The notes beneath the pieces are model-generated. The model searched no databases, was not told where the DNA came from, and worked only from the letters and a program-made list of their open reading frames with translations. Below are positions 25,262 through 35,031 of a stretch of DNA of 64,000 nucleotides, in pieces. Origin of the DNA: Solibacillus isronensis. GTDB lineage: Bacteria; Bacillota; Bacilli; Bacillales_A; Planococcaceae. Every line of letters starts with the position of its first letter. The first letter of the stretch is position 1. The DNA lies in contig NZ_FVZN01000014.1 in assembly GCF_900168685.1 (NCBI RefSeq), positions 1,922,001 to 1,986,000 on the forward strand, in the 5' to 3' direction. The position numbers and the translations under genes are program-made.

Positions 25262-26308
25262 TTATTCGACAAAATTATAACTTTGGACTGTATGATTATT
25301 TCTTCCCGTTGTAGTTTTAGCTTGCGATAAAGAATTCAGGATTGCCTCTTCTGTCGCTTCGGCAGCTGCCATAAATAACGTGTTCATGACGTCATGATCT
25401 TCTCTAATCTGTTGGCGACTTTCCAGTTCATCATCGAACTGATGTTGTACTGTACGAGCTGTTGTAAAACCGATGACAATATCGCCGCTCCCATGGGAAT
25501 AATGGCTGCCTGTTCTCCCTAACCCTATGCCGCAACGTTTTATAACTCGTTTCAGCTGGCGGCTGCTTAATGGGGCATCTGTCGCCATTACAATAATAAT
25601 AGAGCCGTCTGTAGGACTAATTGTCGATTCTCCGTTGGCACCCGTAACCTTATACCGTTCTGCCAAAAATTCGCTCGACTTTCCAAAGTTACTCAATACG
25701 AGGCATCCGACAGTATATTTTTGGCCAGTCTTATCTTCAACGATGCGCGAAGAGCTGCCAATTCCTCCTTTATAGCCGAAGCAAACCATACCTTTTCCTG
25801 CTCCGACAGCACCCTCTTCTATAACATCTGTTTTAGCTTGCTGTATAGCTTCAATTGCATGTTCAGGTGTAACCGGAAATTGTCGGATGGAGTTTAAATG
25901 GCTATCATTGCATTCTCCGACAACAATATTAACTGTACCAGTCGAAATTCCAATCTCTTCGTTCTGTTCAAGTAAATATTGGAGTGTCCCTTGTGATACG
26001 TTGGGTACCCCAAATGTATTAGTTAGCATTATCGGCGACTCGATTACCCCAAGTTCATCCACTTGAACGAGACCGGTTGTTTTACCGAAGCCGTTTAAAA
26101 CATAGCTGGCTGCTGTTACCTTTTCCCGGAAAAGATTGCCTTGATGCGGTAAAATAGCCGTTACTCCGGTACAGGCAGCATCACCTGAATCATTTAACGG
26201 ATAATCCAATGTCACATGCCCGACACTTACACCTTCAATATCAGTAATGCAGTTTTTATCCCCTGGAGGCAATTGTCCAATCGTTATACCCAATTCACGT
26301 ACTTTCAT
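25262..26308 (-). CDS. P1/S58 family peptidase (DmpA-type aminopeptidase)
   Basis: Ntn-hydrolase-like aminopeptidase that self-cleaves into two chains. The expected processing site Gly184-Ser185 lies in KGGIGSSSR, where Ser185 would become the N-terminal nucleophile. Other family features: TGLVQVDELG, GECNDSHLN and the C-terminal GDIVIGFTTA segment. The length of 348 fits DmpA/BapA relatives, which hydrolyse D-Ala-type and beta-linked peptides. AAGGAG precedes the ATG. It is just upstream of the dpp/ykf operon on the same strand but with its own terminator. Use on recycled murein peptides is an inference from position. Confidence 0.9.
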   Translation of the reverse strand: MKVRELGITIGQLPPGDKNCITDIEGVSVGHVTLDYPLNDSGDAACTGVTAILPHQGNLFREKVTAASYVLNGFGKTTGLVQVDELGVIESPIMLTNTFGVPNVSQGTLQYLLEQNEEIGISTGTVNIVVGECNDSHLNSIRQFPVTPEHAIEAIQQAKTDVIEEGAVGAGKGMVCFGYKGGIGSSSRIVEDKTGQKYTVGCLVLSNFGKSSEFLAERYKVTGANGESTISPTDGSIIIVMATDAPLSSRQLKRVIKRCGIGLGRTGSHYSHGSGDIVIGFTTARTVQHQFDDELESRQQIREDHDVMNTLFMAAAEATEEAILNSLSQAKTTTGRNNHTVQSYNFVE

Positions 26309-26374
26309 TGTCTGTTCTCCTTCAGTCTTTTATGTAGATAGTTTTATCGTAAACAACTTTTTCCAAAAATAAAA

Positions 26375-26410
26375 CAAAAAAAGACACGCCCTCCCACGAG
26401 GTCGCATCTT
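26375..26410 (-). terminator. Terminator of the 42-residue protein gene
   Basis: On the minus strand AGATGCGACCTC pairs with GAGGGCGTGTCT around a GTGG loop with one mismatch and two wobbles, then a run of seven T residues. The nearest upstream gene on that strand is the small ORF at 26464-26592. Confidence 0.75.
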
Positions 26411-26463
26411 TTACATTAAATCGAAATAAATTTATGTTCTATTAATACTTTTACGAACGCAAA

Positions 26464-26592
26464 TTATATTTCCAGAATTCCTCTTGTCCAACGATCAACA
26501 AAGCTTTCAAAAGTAATGCCATATTTGTTATACACTTCATGATAAACAAAGTAAATTCCAAGTTTGTCTAGCAATTCATCATTAATCCGCAT
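26464..26592 (-). CDS. 42-residue protein of unknown function
   Basis: A short reading frame, MRINDELLDKLGIYFVYHEV then YNKYGITFESFVDRW..., with a plausible AGTGAGTG ribosome binding site and a strong terminator about 50 nt after its stop. The composition (Tyr, Phe, Glu, Leu, one Trp) and the low number of rare residues look like a real small protein. No signal peptide or membrane span. I do not recognise the family. It lies alone between the S58 peptidase and a divergent lipoprotein gene. Confidence 0.6.
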   Translation of the reverse strand: MRINDELLDKLGIYFVYHEVYNKYGITFESFVDRWTRGILEI

Positions 26593-26850
26593 TAAAAATC
26601 ACTCACTTTCGATTATTTAGATGATGGACTTTTCAGCGCCAAGCGATTCGTATCTATTTCTAATCATACCCAGAGTTGCGAACGTTATTCATGAACAAAC
26701 AATGCAAACATTTTCGGAAAAGAATTTCTTTATTCAACCGATTAACAAACAAACTGTTACAATTTTTTCACAATCTGTTTCAAAATCAGCGGGAAACTTT
26801 CATCACAATTTAGTAAGATGAATGGAAATGACAGCATTGGAGGGATTCTA

Positions 26851-27342
26851 ATGAGGAAATTTTGTTTAGTTTTATTAACTGTAATTTTTTTGGCTGGATG
26901 TGGTGATACGGTTTCAGATTTAAAAAAGGCGGCAGCAGGTATTAATTCAAAGGCAAATGAAGCAGCTTCAGCTATTTCAATCGATGTCCATTCCATCCGA
27001 GCTACTGAAATTGAATTCGACAATCAAACTTTTACGGTTAACGACTTATTTAAGACTATATTACGCGATGTTCAATGGGATTATGACGACAGTGCTGAAA
27101 CCCAGCAGTTGAAAATCACAGGGACTTGGCAAGATAACGGTTTATTCGCCCAGCATTCATTTTCTGCAAGCCTTAAAGAACGGTTAAAAGAAAATGGCGA
27201 AGTTGAAGTAATCCTTTCATTTAACAATGGCACAATAGATGAAACCAAAACAAAAGCATCCATGAAAATGGATAATCAGACACTTATAAAGGAAGAGGGT
27301 CAGGAAATTCTTCATCACTTGTATAAAACCTACATAAAATAA
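26851..27342 (+). CDS. Small lipoprotein of unknown function
   Basis: The 163-residue product starts MRKFCLVLLTVIFLAGCGDT: an 18-residue signal peptide with lipobox LAGC (Cys18), so it would be anchored to the outer membrane leaflet of the cytoplasmic membrane. The rest is mostly beta-structured with no motif I recognise. The ATG at 26851 follows TGGAGGG; the frame extends 11 codons upstream without support. Divergent from the small ORF; csbD lies downstream on the same strand with its own promoter. No function can be assigned. Confidence 0.75.
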   Translation: MRKFCLVLLTVIFLAGCGDTVSDLKKAAAGINSKANEAASAISIDVHSIRATEIEFDNQTFTVNDLFKTILRDVQWDYDDSAETQQLKITGTWQDNGLFAQHSFSASLKERLKENGEVEVILSFNNGTIDETKTKASMKMDNQTLIKEEGQEILHHLYKTYIK

Positions 27343-27385
27343 AGCTTTCTTTATTCTGCTTAAATCCGACTTTTCTATCCACTTT

Positions 27386-27410
27386 GTTTAGCATTCATAC
27401 AAGGGGGAAT
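27386..27410 (+). promoter_or_regulatory. SigB-type promoter of csbD
   Basis: GTTTAG (27386-27391), a 13-bp spacer and GGGAAT (27405-27410) agree with the general-stress sigma-B consensus GTTTAA-N12-15-GGGWAW. It lies 35 bp upstream of csbD, a gene class known to be SigB dependent in Bacillus. Confidence 0.7.
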
Positions 27411-27444
27411 ATGTTTACCATCTAAACTTTTAGGAGGTCATATT

Positions 27445-27645
27445 ATGTCAAACGGGTTTACAGATAAACTAAAAGGCGCAGGCAACAAAATTAAAGGTGA
27501 AGTAAAAGAAGAAATCGGGAAAAATACAAATGATCCATCTTTACAAGTGGATGGTCAGCGCGATCAGCTAAAAGGGGAAGCACAGGAAAGAGTTGCTGAC
27601 GTTAAAGATAAAATTACAACTAAAATCGACGAATATCGAAAATAA
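27445..27645 (+). CDS. csbD: CsbD family stress protein
   Basis: Small hydrophilic general-stress protein, 66 residues, with the duplicated amphipathic pattern of CsbD: DKLKGAGNKIKGEVKEEIGK followed by DQLKGEAQERVADVKDKI. It is rich in Lys, Glu and Gly, with no Cys or Trp. The molecular function is unknown. A perfect AGGAGGT ribosome binding site and a SigB-type promoter upstream suggest strong induction in stress. It is monocistronic, with a terminator right after the stop. Confidence 0.93.
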   Translation: MSNGFTDKLKGAGNKIKGEVKEEIGKNTNDPSLQVDGQRDQLKGEAQERVADVKDKITTKIDEYRK

Positions 27646-27652
27646 AGTTTAT

Positions 27653-27692
27653 AGAAACTAGTAAATTTCATATTTACTAGTTTCTTTTTTTT
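27653..27692 (+). terminator. Terminator of csbD
   Basis: AGAAACTAGTAAAT (27653-27666) pairs perfectly with ATTTACTAGTTTCT (27672-27685), loop of 5 nt, then eight T residues. Confidence 0.93.
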
Positions 27693-27846
27693 GCGTTAAA
27701 ATAGTTAATATACTCTATTTTTTACCAAGTACTTTAGACTCAATTAAAAGGGCTATTTTTATATTAATATAATCTCACTTTAAATTTATAGGAATTTTGG
27801 TATACTTTAGTTAAAATACACATTACTTTTTAAAGGGGAAGTTAGA

Positions 27847-30030
27847 ATGACCATTGATCAATTTATACCCCTATCAAAAGACCGCTTATTTAATTGGCTA
27901 AAAACCTTAAGTAACCAGCTTTCGAAAGGATCGCTCATCATTGATATAAATGATGAAAACTTATCTATTTTACATGCTAATCCGCACTTTTTAAAATTTA
28001 CATCATTTGAAATGAATGAGTTACTCTATCAAAATATCAATATTTTGAATGGACACAGGACGAATGAAACATCTATTGAAGAATTAAATTTACATTTAAA
28101 ATCAGGTGTAGCAAAAAAATTTACGATTTTGCATTATACAAAAGAAGGATCCGCTTTTTGGAATTCGATTACACTGCATCCGATCCGAAATGAAGACAAT
28201 GTGATTCAGTATATTTTATTAACTTGCGAAGATACAACGGAAGCAGAGTTAAATAAAATGGTTTATAAATTGGAGCATGAGGTTTATGAAGCGATTGATC
28301 ATGAAGATAATCTGCAGTCGATATTAAATTTAATTACCGAGAAGATTGAACTTTTCTATATTCGCGATGTATATTGTGCCATCCACATTTTTGATGAAAA
28401 TTGTGAAATTAAATCGTTAGGTACACATTCATTGCCATTGGAAATTATTAATGAACTTAATATATTGGAAATTACACCTAACACTAACCTGAATTCGAAC
28501 GCAGTTTATTTAAAGGACTTTGCTCCAAAAGATCACCATACAGATCTTTTTAATCATTGGCAACTTAATTTTATTCAAGGTTCATGGACAAAGCCTATTC
28601 TAACTCCTCAAAATGAAGTAAGCGGCATTTTGACCCTGTTTAACCAGGATGCAACTGAGTTAAAGCAAATTGATATTAATTACTTAAACCGATTAGCCTT
28701 ACTGATCCAGTTAGCCATTAAATATGCTGAACAGAAAATTGAGCTTAGCAGACTTGCCTTTTTTGATGTCGAAACAAATTTACCAAATCTCCATTATTTC
28801 AAATCTGAATTATCAGAATGGATTAATGTCGGGAACTCAGGATTAGTCGCAATTTTGCATCCTACTGAATTTAATAAGGTCGTTGATTTATACGGAAGAA
28901 ACGCCGGAGCCGATTTACTCCGTCAAGTGGCGGATCGAATGCTAATATATTTCCCGGATAGTGATTCACTGATTTCACGTTTTTCAAATTCGCTCATTTT
29001 CGGAAAAGTTGACGAAAATGATTGTTTCCTTGCCTATAATCAGCACCTTGAATCGATTACACAATTGCCTTTTATAATCGATGGTAAAGAAATCTACATT
29101 ACATTAAAAATCGGTTATACAATCTTTAATCAGTCGATGACAGTCGAACAGAGCATTCACCAGGCTGATATTGCCTTATCCAATGCACAGAAGCGAACTG
29201 GGACGAGCTATGCTGTATATGAAGACAATAGTACGAAACAATTGACGGAAGAAATGGATATCCTCAATCAATTGGCATATGGGCTTCAACATGAAGAATT
29301 TGAAGTTTATTTGCAGCCTAAAATTAACTTCCAGACAATAGAAGTGGAAGGTTTTGAAGCACTATCTCGTTGGAATTCTAGCAAACTTGGTTTTATTTCA
29401 CCGGTAAAGTATATCCCGATAGCTGAACAGACCGGAAAAATTAAAGCGATTGATTTACTGAATTTTAAACAGATCCTTGTTTGGCTTCAAAATCGAATAA
29501 ATGAGAATAAAAAGATTTTACCGATTGCGCTCAATATTTCACCCGACCATTTTTACGATCCGGATTTCCTGCAAAATATAAGGGATATATTTTATCAATA
29601 TAATGTCCCGCCGCATTATATAAAGCTGGAAGTAACGGAAAGCATTGAATTGGTGGACTTTAAAAAAGCAAAAGAGATTTTAAATCAATTAAGACTTATG
29701 GGCATTGAATGTTCGATCGATGATTTTGGAATCGGCTTTTCTTCATTAAGTTATTTGCCGCAGTTGCCCTTTTCTGAAATCAAAATTGACCGCAGCTTTG
29801 TCAGCGCAATGAATGAACCCGGGATGTATGCAATTGTACAAACGATCATTCAATTGGCGAAAAACATTCAAATGCGTCCAATTGCCGAAGGAATTGAGAC
29901 AGAAGAACAACTGGCAATGCTTCAACAACTTGGCTGTCCTGCTGGTCAAGGTTATTATTTCTATAAACCGATGTCTATTACCGAAGCAGAACAATTGCTG
30001 GACACGAAAAAAACAGCTGACGGAAAGTAA
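27847..30030 (+). CDS. PAS-GAF-GGDEF-EAL cyclic-di-GMP phosphodiesterase candidate
   Basis: A 727-residue cytoplasmic signalling protein. PAS-like domain (about 25-135) with a LOV-style FxN pattern but without the flavin-binding Cys; GAF-like region (about 150-290); GGDEF domain (300-455) whose active-site loop reads RFSNSLIF (378-385) and is degenerate; EAL domain (470-720) with intact E504-A505-L506, Asn563, Glu598, Asp625-Asp626, Lys646 and Glu681. It should therefore hydrolyse cyclic di-GMP rather than make it. Transcription is convergent to the esterase gene through a shared terminator. A second protein of the same architecture is at 51084-53273; the two are paralogues. Confidence 0.92.
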   Translation: MTIDQFIPLSKDRLFNWLKTLSNQLSKGSLIIDINDENLSILHANPHFLKFTSFEMNELLYQNINILNGHRTNETSIEELNLHLKSGVAKKFTILHYTKEGSAFWNSITLHPIRNEDNVIQYILLTCEDTTEAELNKMVYKLEHEVYEAIDHEDNLQSILNLITEKIELFYIRDVYCAIHIFDENCEIKSLGTHSLPLEIINELNILEITPNTNLNSNAVYLKDFAPKDHHTDLFNHWQLNFIQGSWTKPILTPQNEVSGILTLFNQDATELKQIDINYLNRLALLIQLAIKYAEQKIELSRLAFFDVETNLPNLHYFKSELSEWINVGNSGLVAILHPTEFNKVVDLYGRNAGADLLRQVADRMLIYFPDSDSLISRFSNSLIFGKVDENDCFLAYNQHLESITQLPFIIDGKEIYITLKIGYTIFNQSMTVEQSIHQADIALSNAQKRTGTSYAVYEDNSTKQLTEEMDILNQLAYGLQHEEFEVYLQPKINFQTIEVEGFEALSRWNSSKLGFISPVKYIPIAEQTGKIKAIDLLNFKQILVWLQNRINENKKILPIALNISPDHFYDPDFLQNIRDIFYQYNVPPHYIKLEVTESIELVDFKKAKEILNQLRLMGIECSIDDFGIGFSSLSYLPQLPFSEIKIDRSFVSAMNEPGMYAIVQTIIQLAKNIQMRPIAEGIETEEQLAMLQQLGCPAGQGYYFYKPMSITEAEQLLDTKKTADGK

Positions 30031-30052
30031 ATCACCTTCCGTCAGCTGTTTT
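30011..30052. terminator. Bidirectional terminator overlapping the EAL gene stop
   Basis: AAACAGCTGACGGAA (30011-30025) pairs with TTCCGTCAGCTGTTT (30037-30051). The left arm lies inside the last codons of the EAL gene. T-runs on both strands serve the two convergent genes. Confidence 0.9.
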
Positions 30053-30053
30053 C

Positions 30054-30701
30054 TTAGTTTATAGTGTTCGGTAAATCTTTCGATAAGAATGCGATTAAAT
30101 CGTGTAGATTTTGCTCGCTCACTCCATGGCCTACCGGATAAGTTCTGAATGTAACGTCCGTGTCATAGTCGTTGAAAAAACGAACGGCATGTTCTGCCCA
30201 TTCAATCGGAAAATCATAATCATATTCCCCGTGAGAAATAAAGATTTTAGATTGATCCATCGTTTTTTTACTATATTCAAGCGCAGCGAATTCCGGTAAA
30301 TAACCGCTTAATGCCGCTGTTCCACGAATGGCATTGCCCATCACCATTGCAAGCGACTGTGCCATCGCTGCCCCTTGGTTGAAGCCGACAACATAAATTT
30401 GCTGTTCATCCAAATTGAATTCCCAAATCGCTTCTTTAATAAATAATTCAATACCTTTCAGCACTTTATCAAAGATGGCACGATTCGGCTTACCCTCTTC
30501 TTCAAATGTATAAAATGCATAGCCGGGACGGTGTTTAATCGGTCCTTGCAAACTAAAAATATGACAATTTGTTGAAAATGAATCAACAAGTTGCAGCAAA
30601 TCGTTTTCATCGCTCCCTAATCCATGCAGCAAGAAAATCGCAGGTTGCTTATCTGCATCTACTTTAGGTGCTTTGTGTAAATAAATAAATGGTGTGTTCA
30701 T
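30054..30701 (-). CDS. Carboxylesterase/phospholipase-fold protein with Asn at the nucleophile site
   Basis: Alpha/beta hydrolase of the phospholipase/carboxylesterase (Abhydrolase_2) family, 215 residues, no signal peptide. The oxyanion motif LLHGLGS, Asp161 (SHGEYD) and His192 (VGHGVS) are present, but the nucleophile elbow reads GFNQG, with Asn108 where the family has Ser (GFSQG). The codon is AAC, one base from AGC. So the usual serine hydrolase chemistry may be lost. It is convergent with the EAL gene and 13 nt downstream of an unknown gene on the same strand. It could be a pseudoenzyme, or use a different mechanism. Confidence 0.85.
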   Translation of the reverse strand: MNTPFIYLHKAPKVDADKQPAIFLLHGLGSDENDLLQLVDSFSTNCHIFSLQGPIKHRPGYAFYTFEEEGKPNRAIFDKVLKGIELFIKEAIWEFNLDEQQIYVVGFNQGAAMAQSLAMVMGNAIRGTAALSGYLPEFAALEYSKKTMDQSKIFISHGEYDYDFPIEWAEHAVRFFNDYDTDVTFRTYPVGHGVSEQNLHDLIAFLSKDLPNTIN

Positions 30702-30714
30702 CTTATATCTCCTT

Positions 30715-31278
30715 TTAAGAAAGCGTCATTTTATTGACAAGCTGATCCGTGTAATAAGCCATATATCCATCCAGCAATTTGATTGTTTCCTCGATATCGC
30801 CTTCTGTTAAAATATTTGCATTTTTAGCACAGGCAACTGTCAAAAAATCTATACGGTATGCATGCTCCACCGATGCATACGCATAATCGTATATTACATC
30901 TTCATCTTCTACTTTTAATGCTTCATATTGCTGATGGAAAGCTTTCTTATAATCGTCCATTTTCTCTCCGACACTGTTGCGGATTTGCATTTGCTGTGCC
31001 ATTAATTCATTTTCGATATAAGAAACGGTTGGCACTTTTCCTGAACTGAATGTTTCCCGAACAAGATCTGTCCAAGCCATTTTATTTTCCACATAATACG
31101 CAATATTTAACATTAATCGATCATAAAAATCAGTCGTTGACGTGGAGGAAGCTCTTTTTTCATCGATATTTTTTTGTAGCATTGTTTGGAATTTTTCAAG
31201 GTCTGCTTTATTCGATAGGAAATAAAGTGTCTGTTCGATATATGTAGTAATTTCTTTTTTCTTATTTTCTGCTGTCAT
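30715..31278 (-). CDS. Helical protein of unknown function
   Basis: I do not recognise this 187-residue protein. It appears all-helical and soluble, rich in Glu, Lys, Tyr, Met and Ala, with a segment ENKMAWTDLVRETFSSG and another DYAYASVEHAYRIDFLTV that could form helical hairpins. There is no signal peptide, membrane span or metal motif. The ATG has GGATGTGGATG upstream. Only 13 nt separate it from the esterase-like gene, so the two are likely cotranscribed and may work together. Confidence 0.75.
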   Translation of the reverse strand: MTAENKKKEITTYIEQTLYFLSNKADLEKFQTMLQKNIDEKRASSTSTTDFYDRLMLNIAYYVENKMAWTDLVRETFSSGKVPTVSYIENELMAQQMQIRNSVGEKMDDYKKAFHQQYEALKVEDEDVIYDYAYASVEHAYRIDFLTVACAKNANILTEGDIEETIKLLDGYMAYYTDQLVNKMTLS

Positions 31279-31457
31279 TATTCATCCACATCCTTTATCT
31301 GATACTTCAATATTGCTTTATTATCGTACCATTCCTTCAGTAAAATCGCACGTTATCCAATTATTTGTATGGGCATATTGTATCTGAATTTGCTCTTTTT
31401 GCCAAAGCTTTTTTCTTAATACCTTAACAATTGGCCGGGCCTTGCGATTGATATAGA

Positions 31458-31499
31458 AATGAAAAAATGCCACTTGTCATAGTAGACAAGTGACATTTT
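31458..31499 (-). terminator. Terminator of tkt
   Basis: AAAATGTCACTTGTC (31485-31499) pairs with GACAAGTGGCATTTT (31464-31478) with one wobble on the minus strand; TTTTTT continues. It lies 10 nt after the tkt stop. Confidence 0.9.
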
Positions 31500-31509
31500 G
31501 AGCTTCGAA

Positions 31510-33504
31510 TTAAAGTGCTTTTACTTTCGCAACTACATTTTCTACTGTGAAGCCGTATTCTTTTAACACAATTTTCTCTGGAGCTGATGCACCAAATTTA
31601 TCGATTGCCAATACATCTCCTTCAAAGCCAACATATTTATGCCAGCCAAGTGATGCACCCATCTCAATTGCTAAACGCTTCGTCACAGCTTTTGGTAATA
31701 CAGATTCTTTGTATTCCTTCGACTGTTTTTCAAAGCGGTCCATTGATGGCATTGATACAACAGATGCGTCAATTCCTTCTGCAAGCAACGCTTTTTTCGC
31801 TTCTACTGCCAAGCCAACTTCAGAACCTGTTGCAATTAACAGGGCATCCGGAATTTCTTTAGATGAAGCTGAAACAACATAAGCGCCTTTTTCAACACCT
31901 TCGTATACTGTTTCTGTTGCAACATCCAATACAGGCAAGTTTTGACGAGATAATACTAATACAGTTGGCGTTGATTTACTCTCAACAGCTAGTTTCCATG
32001 CTGCTACAGATTCATTTGCATCTGCAGGACGGATTACCGAAAGATTCGGCATTGCACGTAATGATGCTAAATGCTCGACTGGCTCATGTGTAGGACCATC
32101 TTCCCCTACTGCAATTGAGTCATGTGTAAACACATAAGTTACTGGTAATCCCATTAATGCAGATAAACGAATTGCTGGACGTACATAGTCAGAGAATACA
32201 AAGAAAGTACCACCAAATACGTTTAAGCCGCCATGTAATGCCATACCGTTCAGCGCAGCACCCATCGCAAATTCACGAACACCAAACCAAATGTTACGGC
32301 CTTCCGGAGTTTCAGCAAAGAAATCGCCAGCGCCTTTAATTGTTGTTTTGTTTGAGCCTGCTAAGTCAGCAGATCCACCGAAGAATGATGGTGTTGTTTT
32401 TGCAATAGCATTGATTGCATCACCAGATGATGAACGAGTAGCTACTGCTTTACCTGCTTCATATACAGGTAATTCAGAAGCAAAGTTCTCCGGTAATTTG
32501 TTTTCCATTGCGTTTACAAATTGTGCAGCCAGTTCTGGATATTCGTTTTTATAGCTTTCGAATAATTCATTCCATGCTGTTTCTGCTTGTACACCTTGTA
32601 CTTCACTTGCCGCTTTAAATGTATCATATACTTCAGTAGGAACGAAGAATGGCTCATGTTCCCAAGCGTATGCAGCTTTTGTTAAAGTAACTTCATCAAG
32701 TCCTAATGGCGCACCATGTGAATCTGCTTTACCAGATTTGTTAGGAGAACCGAAACCGATGACAGTTTTCACTTCGATTACAGTTGGACCGCCAGTATTT
32801 TGTTTCGCTTTTTCAATAGCTGAATTAATTTCTACGATATCTGTACCGTCTGTTACTTTTAAATAGTTCCAGCCGTAAGATTCGAAACGTTTTTGGATGT
32901 TTTCCGAGAATGACTTTCCTAAATCACCATCAAGTGAAATGTCATTTGAATCATATAGTACAATTAATTTATCCAATTTTAAGTGACCTGCAAGAGAAAT
33001 TGCTTCTGCAGCAACACCTTCCATTAAATCTCCGTCACCGCATAGTGCAAATGTATAGTGGTCTACAATGTCTTTACCTGGCTTGTTGTATGTTGCTGCC
33101 AAGTGACGTTCAGCCATAGCCATACCTACTGACATTGCAATACCTTGTCCTAATGGACCAGTTGTCGCTTCTACACCAACTGTATGACCATATTCAGGAT
33201 GTCCCGGTGTTTTTGAATTCCATTGACGGAAGTTTTTGATCTCTTCCATCTCTAAACCGTAGCCACCTAGATGCAATAAACTATATAAAAGCATGGAACC
33301 ATGTCCAGCTGATAATACAAAACGGTCGCGATTATACCAATTAGGATTTTGTGGGTTATGGCGTAAATGCTTCGTCCACAATGTATAGGCCATAGGTGCA
33401 GCACCCATTGGTAAACCCGGGTGACCTGAATTTGCTTTTTCAATTGCGTCGATTGATAGTGTACGGATTGCGTTAATTGCTAACTGATCCATCTGTTGTG
33501 TCAT
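31510..33504 (-). CDS. tkt: Transketolase
   Basis: Thiamine diphosphate enzyme of the pentose phosphate pathway that transfers two-carbon ketol units. The 664-residue protein has the N-terminal [15 protein letters not shown] motif, the ThDP/metal-binding GDGDLMEG, the transketolase signature in the middle domain ([20 protein letters not shown]) and a C-terminal domain. The ATG at 33504 follows GGAAAGG; 20 more codons upstream are open but have no ribosome binding site. It lies next to ynzC and the lexA locus, as in Bacillus subtilis. Confidence 0.97.
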   Translation of the reverse strand: MTQQMDQLAINAIRTLSIDAIEKANSGHPGLPMGAAPMAYTLWTKHLRHNPQNPNWYNRDRFVLSAGHGSMLLYSLLHLGGYGLEMEEIKNFRQWNSKTPGHPEYGHTVGVEATTGPLGQGIAMSVGMAMAERHLAATYNKPGKDIVDHYTFALCGDGDLMEGVAAEAISLAGHLKLDKLIVLYDSNDISLDGDLGKSFSENIQKRFESYGWNYLKVTDGTDIVEINSAIEKAKQNTGGPTVIEVKTVIGFGSPNKSGKADSHGAPLGLDEVTLTKAAYAWEHEPFFVPTEVYDTFKAASEVQGVQAETAWNELFESYKNEYPELAAQFVNAMENKLPENFASELPVYEAGKAVATRSSSGDAINAIAKTTPSFFGGSADLAGSNKTTIKGAGDFFAETPEGRNIWFGVREFAMGAALNGMALHGGLNVFGGTFFVFSDYVRPAIRLSALMGLPVTYVFTHDSIAVGEDGPTHEPVEHLASLRAMPNLSVIRPADANESVAAWKLAVESKSTPTVLVLSRQNLPVLDVATETVYEGVEKGAYVVSASSKEIPDALLIATGSEVGLAVEAKKALLAEGIDASVVSMPSMDRFEKQSKEYKESVLPKAVTKRLAIEMGASLGWHKYVGFEGDVLAIDKFGASAPEKIVLKEYGFTVENVVAKVKAL

Positions 33505-33643
33505 TATGTGACATCCTTTCCTCGTACGATATTTATACATTTTATAGTGTAGACAAATTTTCACAAGAAAACAATAATTTCTAAAAACGTCCCATAAAAT
33601 ATGTCATACTTTATATTAAATGTGACATAATAATGAAAAGTTG

Positions 33644-33880
33644 TTAGTTTAAGAATTTCTTCTGTGATTTAATTTGTTTTAATTTTTCAGGTGTCACATC
33701 ATTGCCTTCTTCATCAATTACTTTCACATGCTCGATTGTATCGCGCATTGTAGTACGGAAAGTATCTAAATATTCTTTGCGCAGTGCTGTACGTTCCTTC
33801 GCCTGCTCTTCCGTCAATTTACCTTCTCTCGCTAATTTAGAAAGCTCATTAATGCGAGCTAATTTTTCTTTTGATAACAT
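33644..33880 (-). CDS. ynzC: DUF896 protein YnzC
   Basis: A 78-residue cytoplasmic protein of the DUF896 family (two-helix hairpin followed by a flexible tail), start MLSKEKLARINELSKLAREG. In Bacillus subtilis ynzC belongs to the yneA-yneB-ynzC SOS operon, and the same order is seen here. The ATG at 33880 follows AAGGTGAG. A hairpin at the end of yneB may reduce readthrough into it. The function is unknown, linked to the DNA-damage response only by context. Confidence 0.9.
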   Translation of the reverse strand: MLSKEKLARINELSKLAREGKLTEEQAKERTALRKEYLDTFRTTMRDTIEHVKVIDEEGNDVTPEKLKQIKSQKKFLN

Positions 33881-33917
33881 TTGAATCTCACCTTTCTTCC
33901 TACCTACTACAAAGGTA

Positions 33918-34935
<1,018 letters not shown>

Positions 34936-34951
34936 TAGAAAAACCCTCTTT

Positions 34952-34965
34952 CGAATGTATGTTCG
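34952..34965. promoter_or_regulatory. LexA box 1 (near yneA)
   Basis: CGAATGTATGTTCG, one mismatch from the Gram-positive consensus CGAAC-N4-GTTCG, lying 17 bp upstream of the yneA start. Occupancy would block yneA transcription. Confidence 0.8.
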
Positions 34966-34988
34966 GAATATTTGTTCTCATAATAATA

Positions 34989-35002
34989 CGAACATATGTT
35001 TT
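34989..35002. promoter_or_regulatory. LexA box 2 (middle)
   Basis: CGAACATATGTTTT, a good left half and weaker right half of the SOS box, in the middle of the divergent yneA/lexA spacer. Placed to control both promoters. Confidence 0.75.
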
Positions 35003-35017
35003 TGTCAACCGTTTTTT

Positions 35018-35031
35018 CGAACTTATGTTTG
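35018..35031. promoter_or_regulatory. LexA box 3 (near lexA)
   Basis: CGAACTTATGTTTG matches CGAAC-N4-GTTYG in nine of ten defined positions and lies 65 bp before the lexA start, where it would give autorepression. Confidence 0.8.

Noticed and set aside
31321-31473. A 50-codon minus-strand frame (GTG start, MAFFHFYINRKARPIVKVLR...) between tkt and the helical protein gene.
   Set aside because: Its start lies inside the tkt terminator hairpin, there is no ribosome binding site and no recognised family. Composition is protein-like, so it could be the tail of a lost gene, but I cannot support it as a feature.
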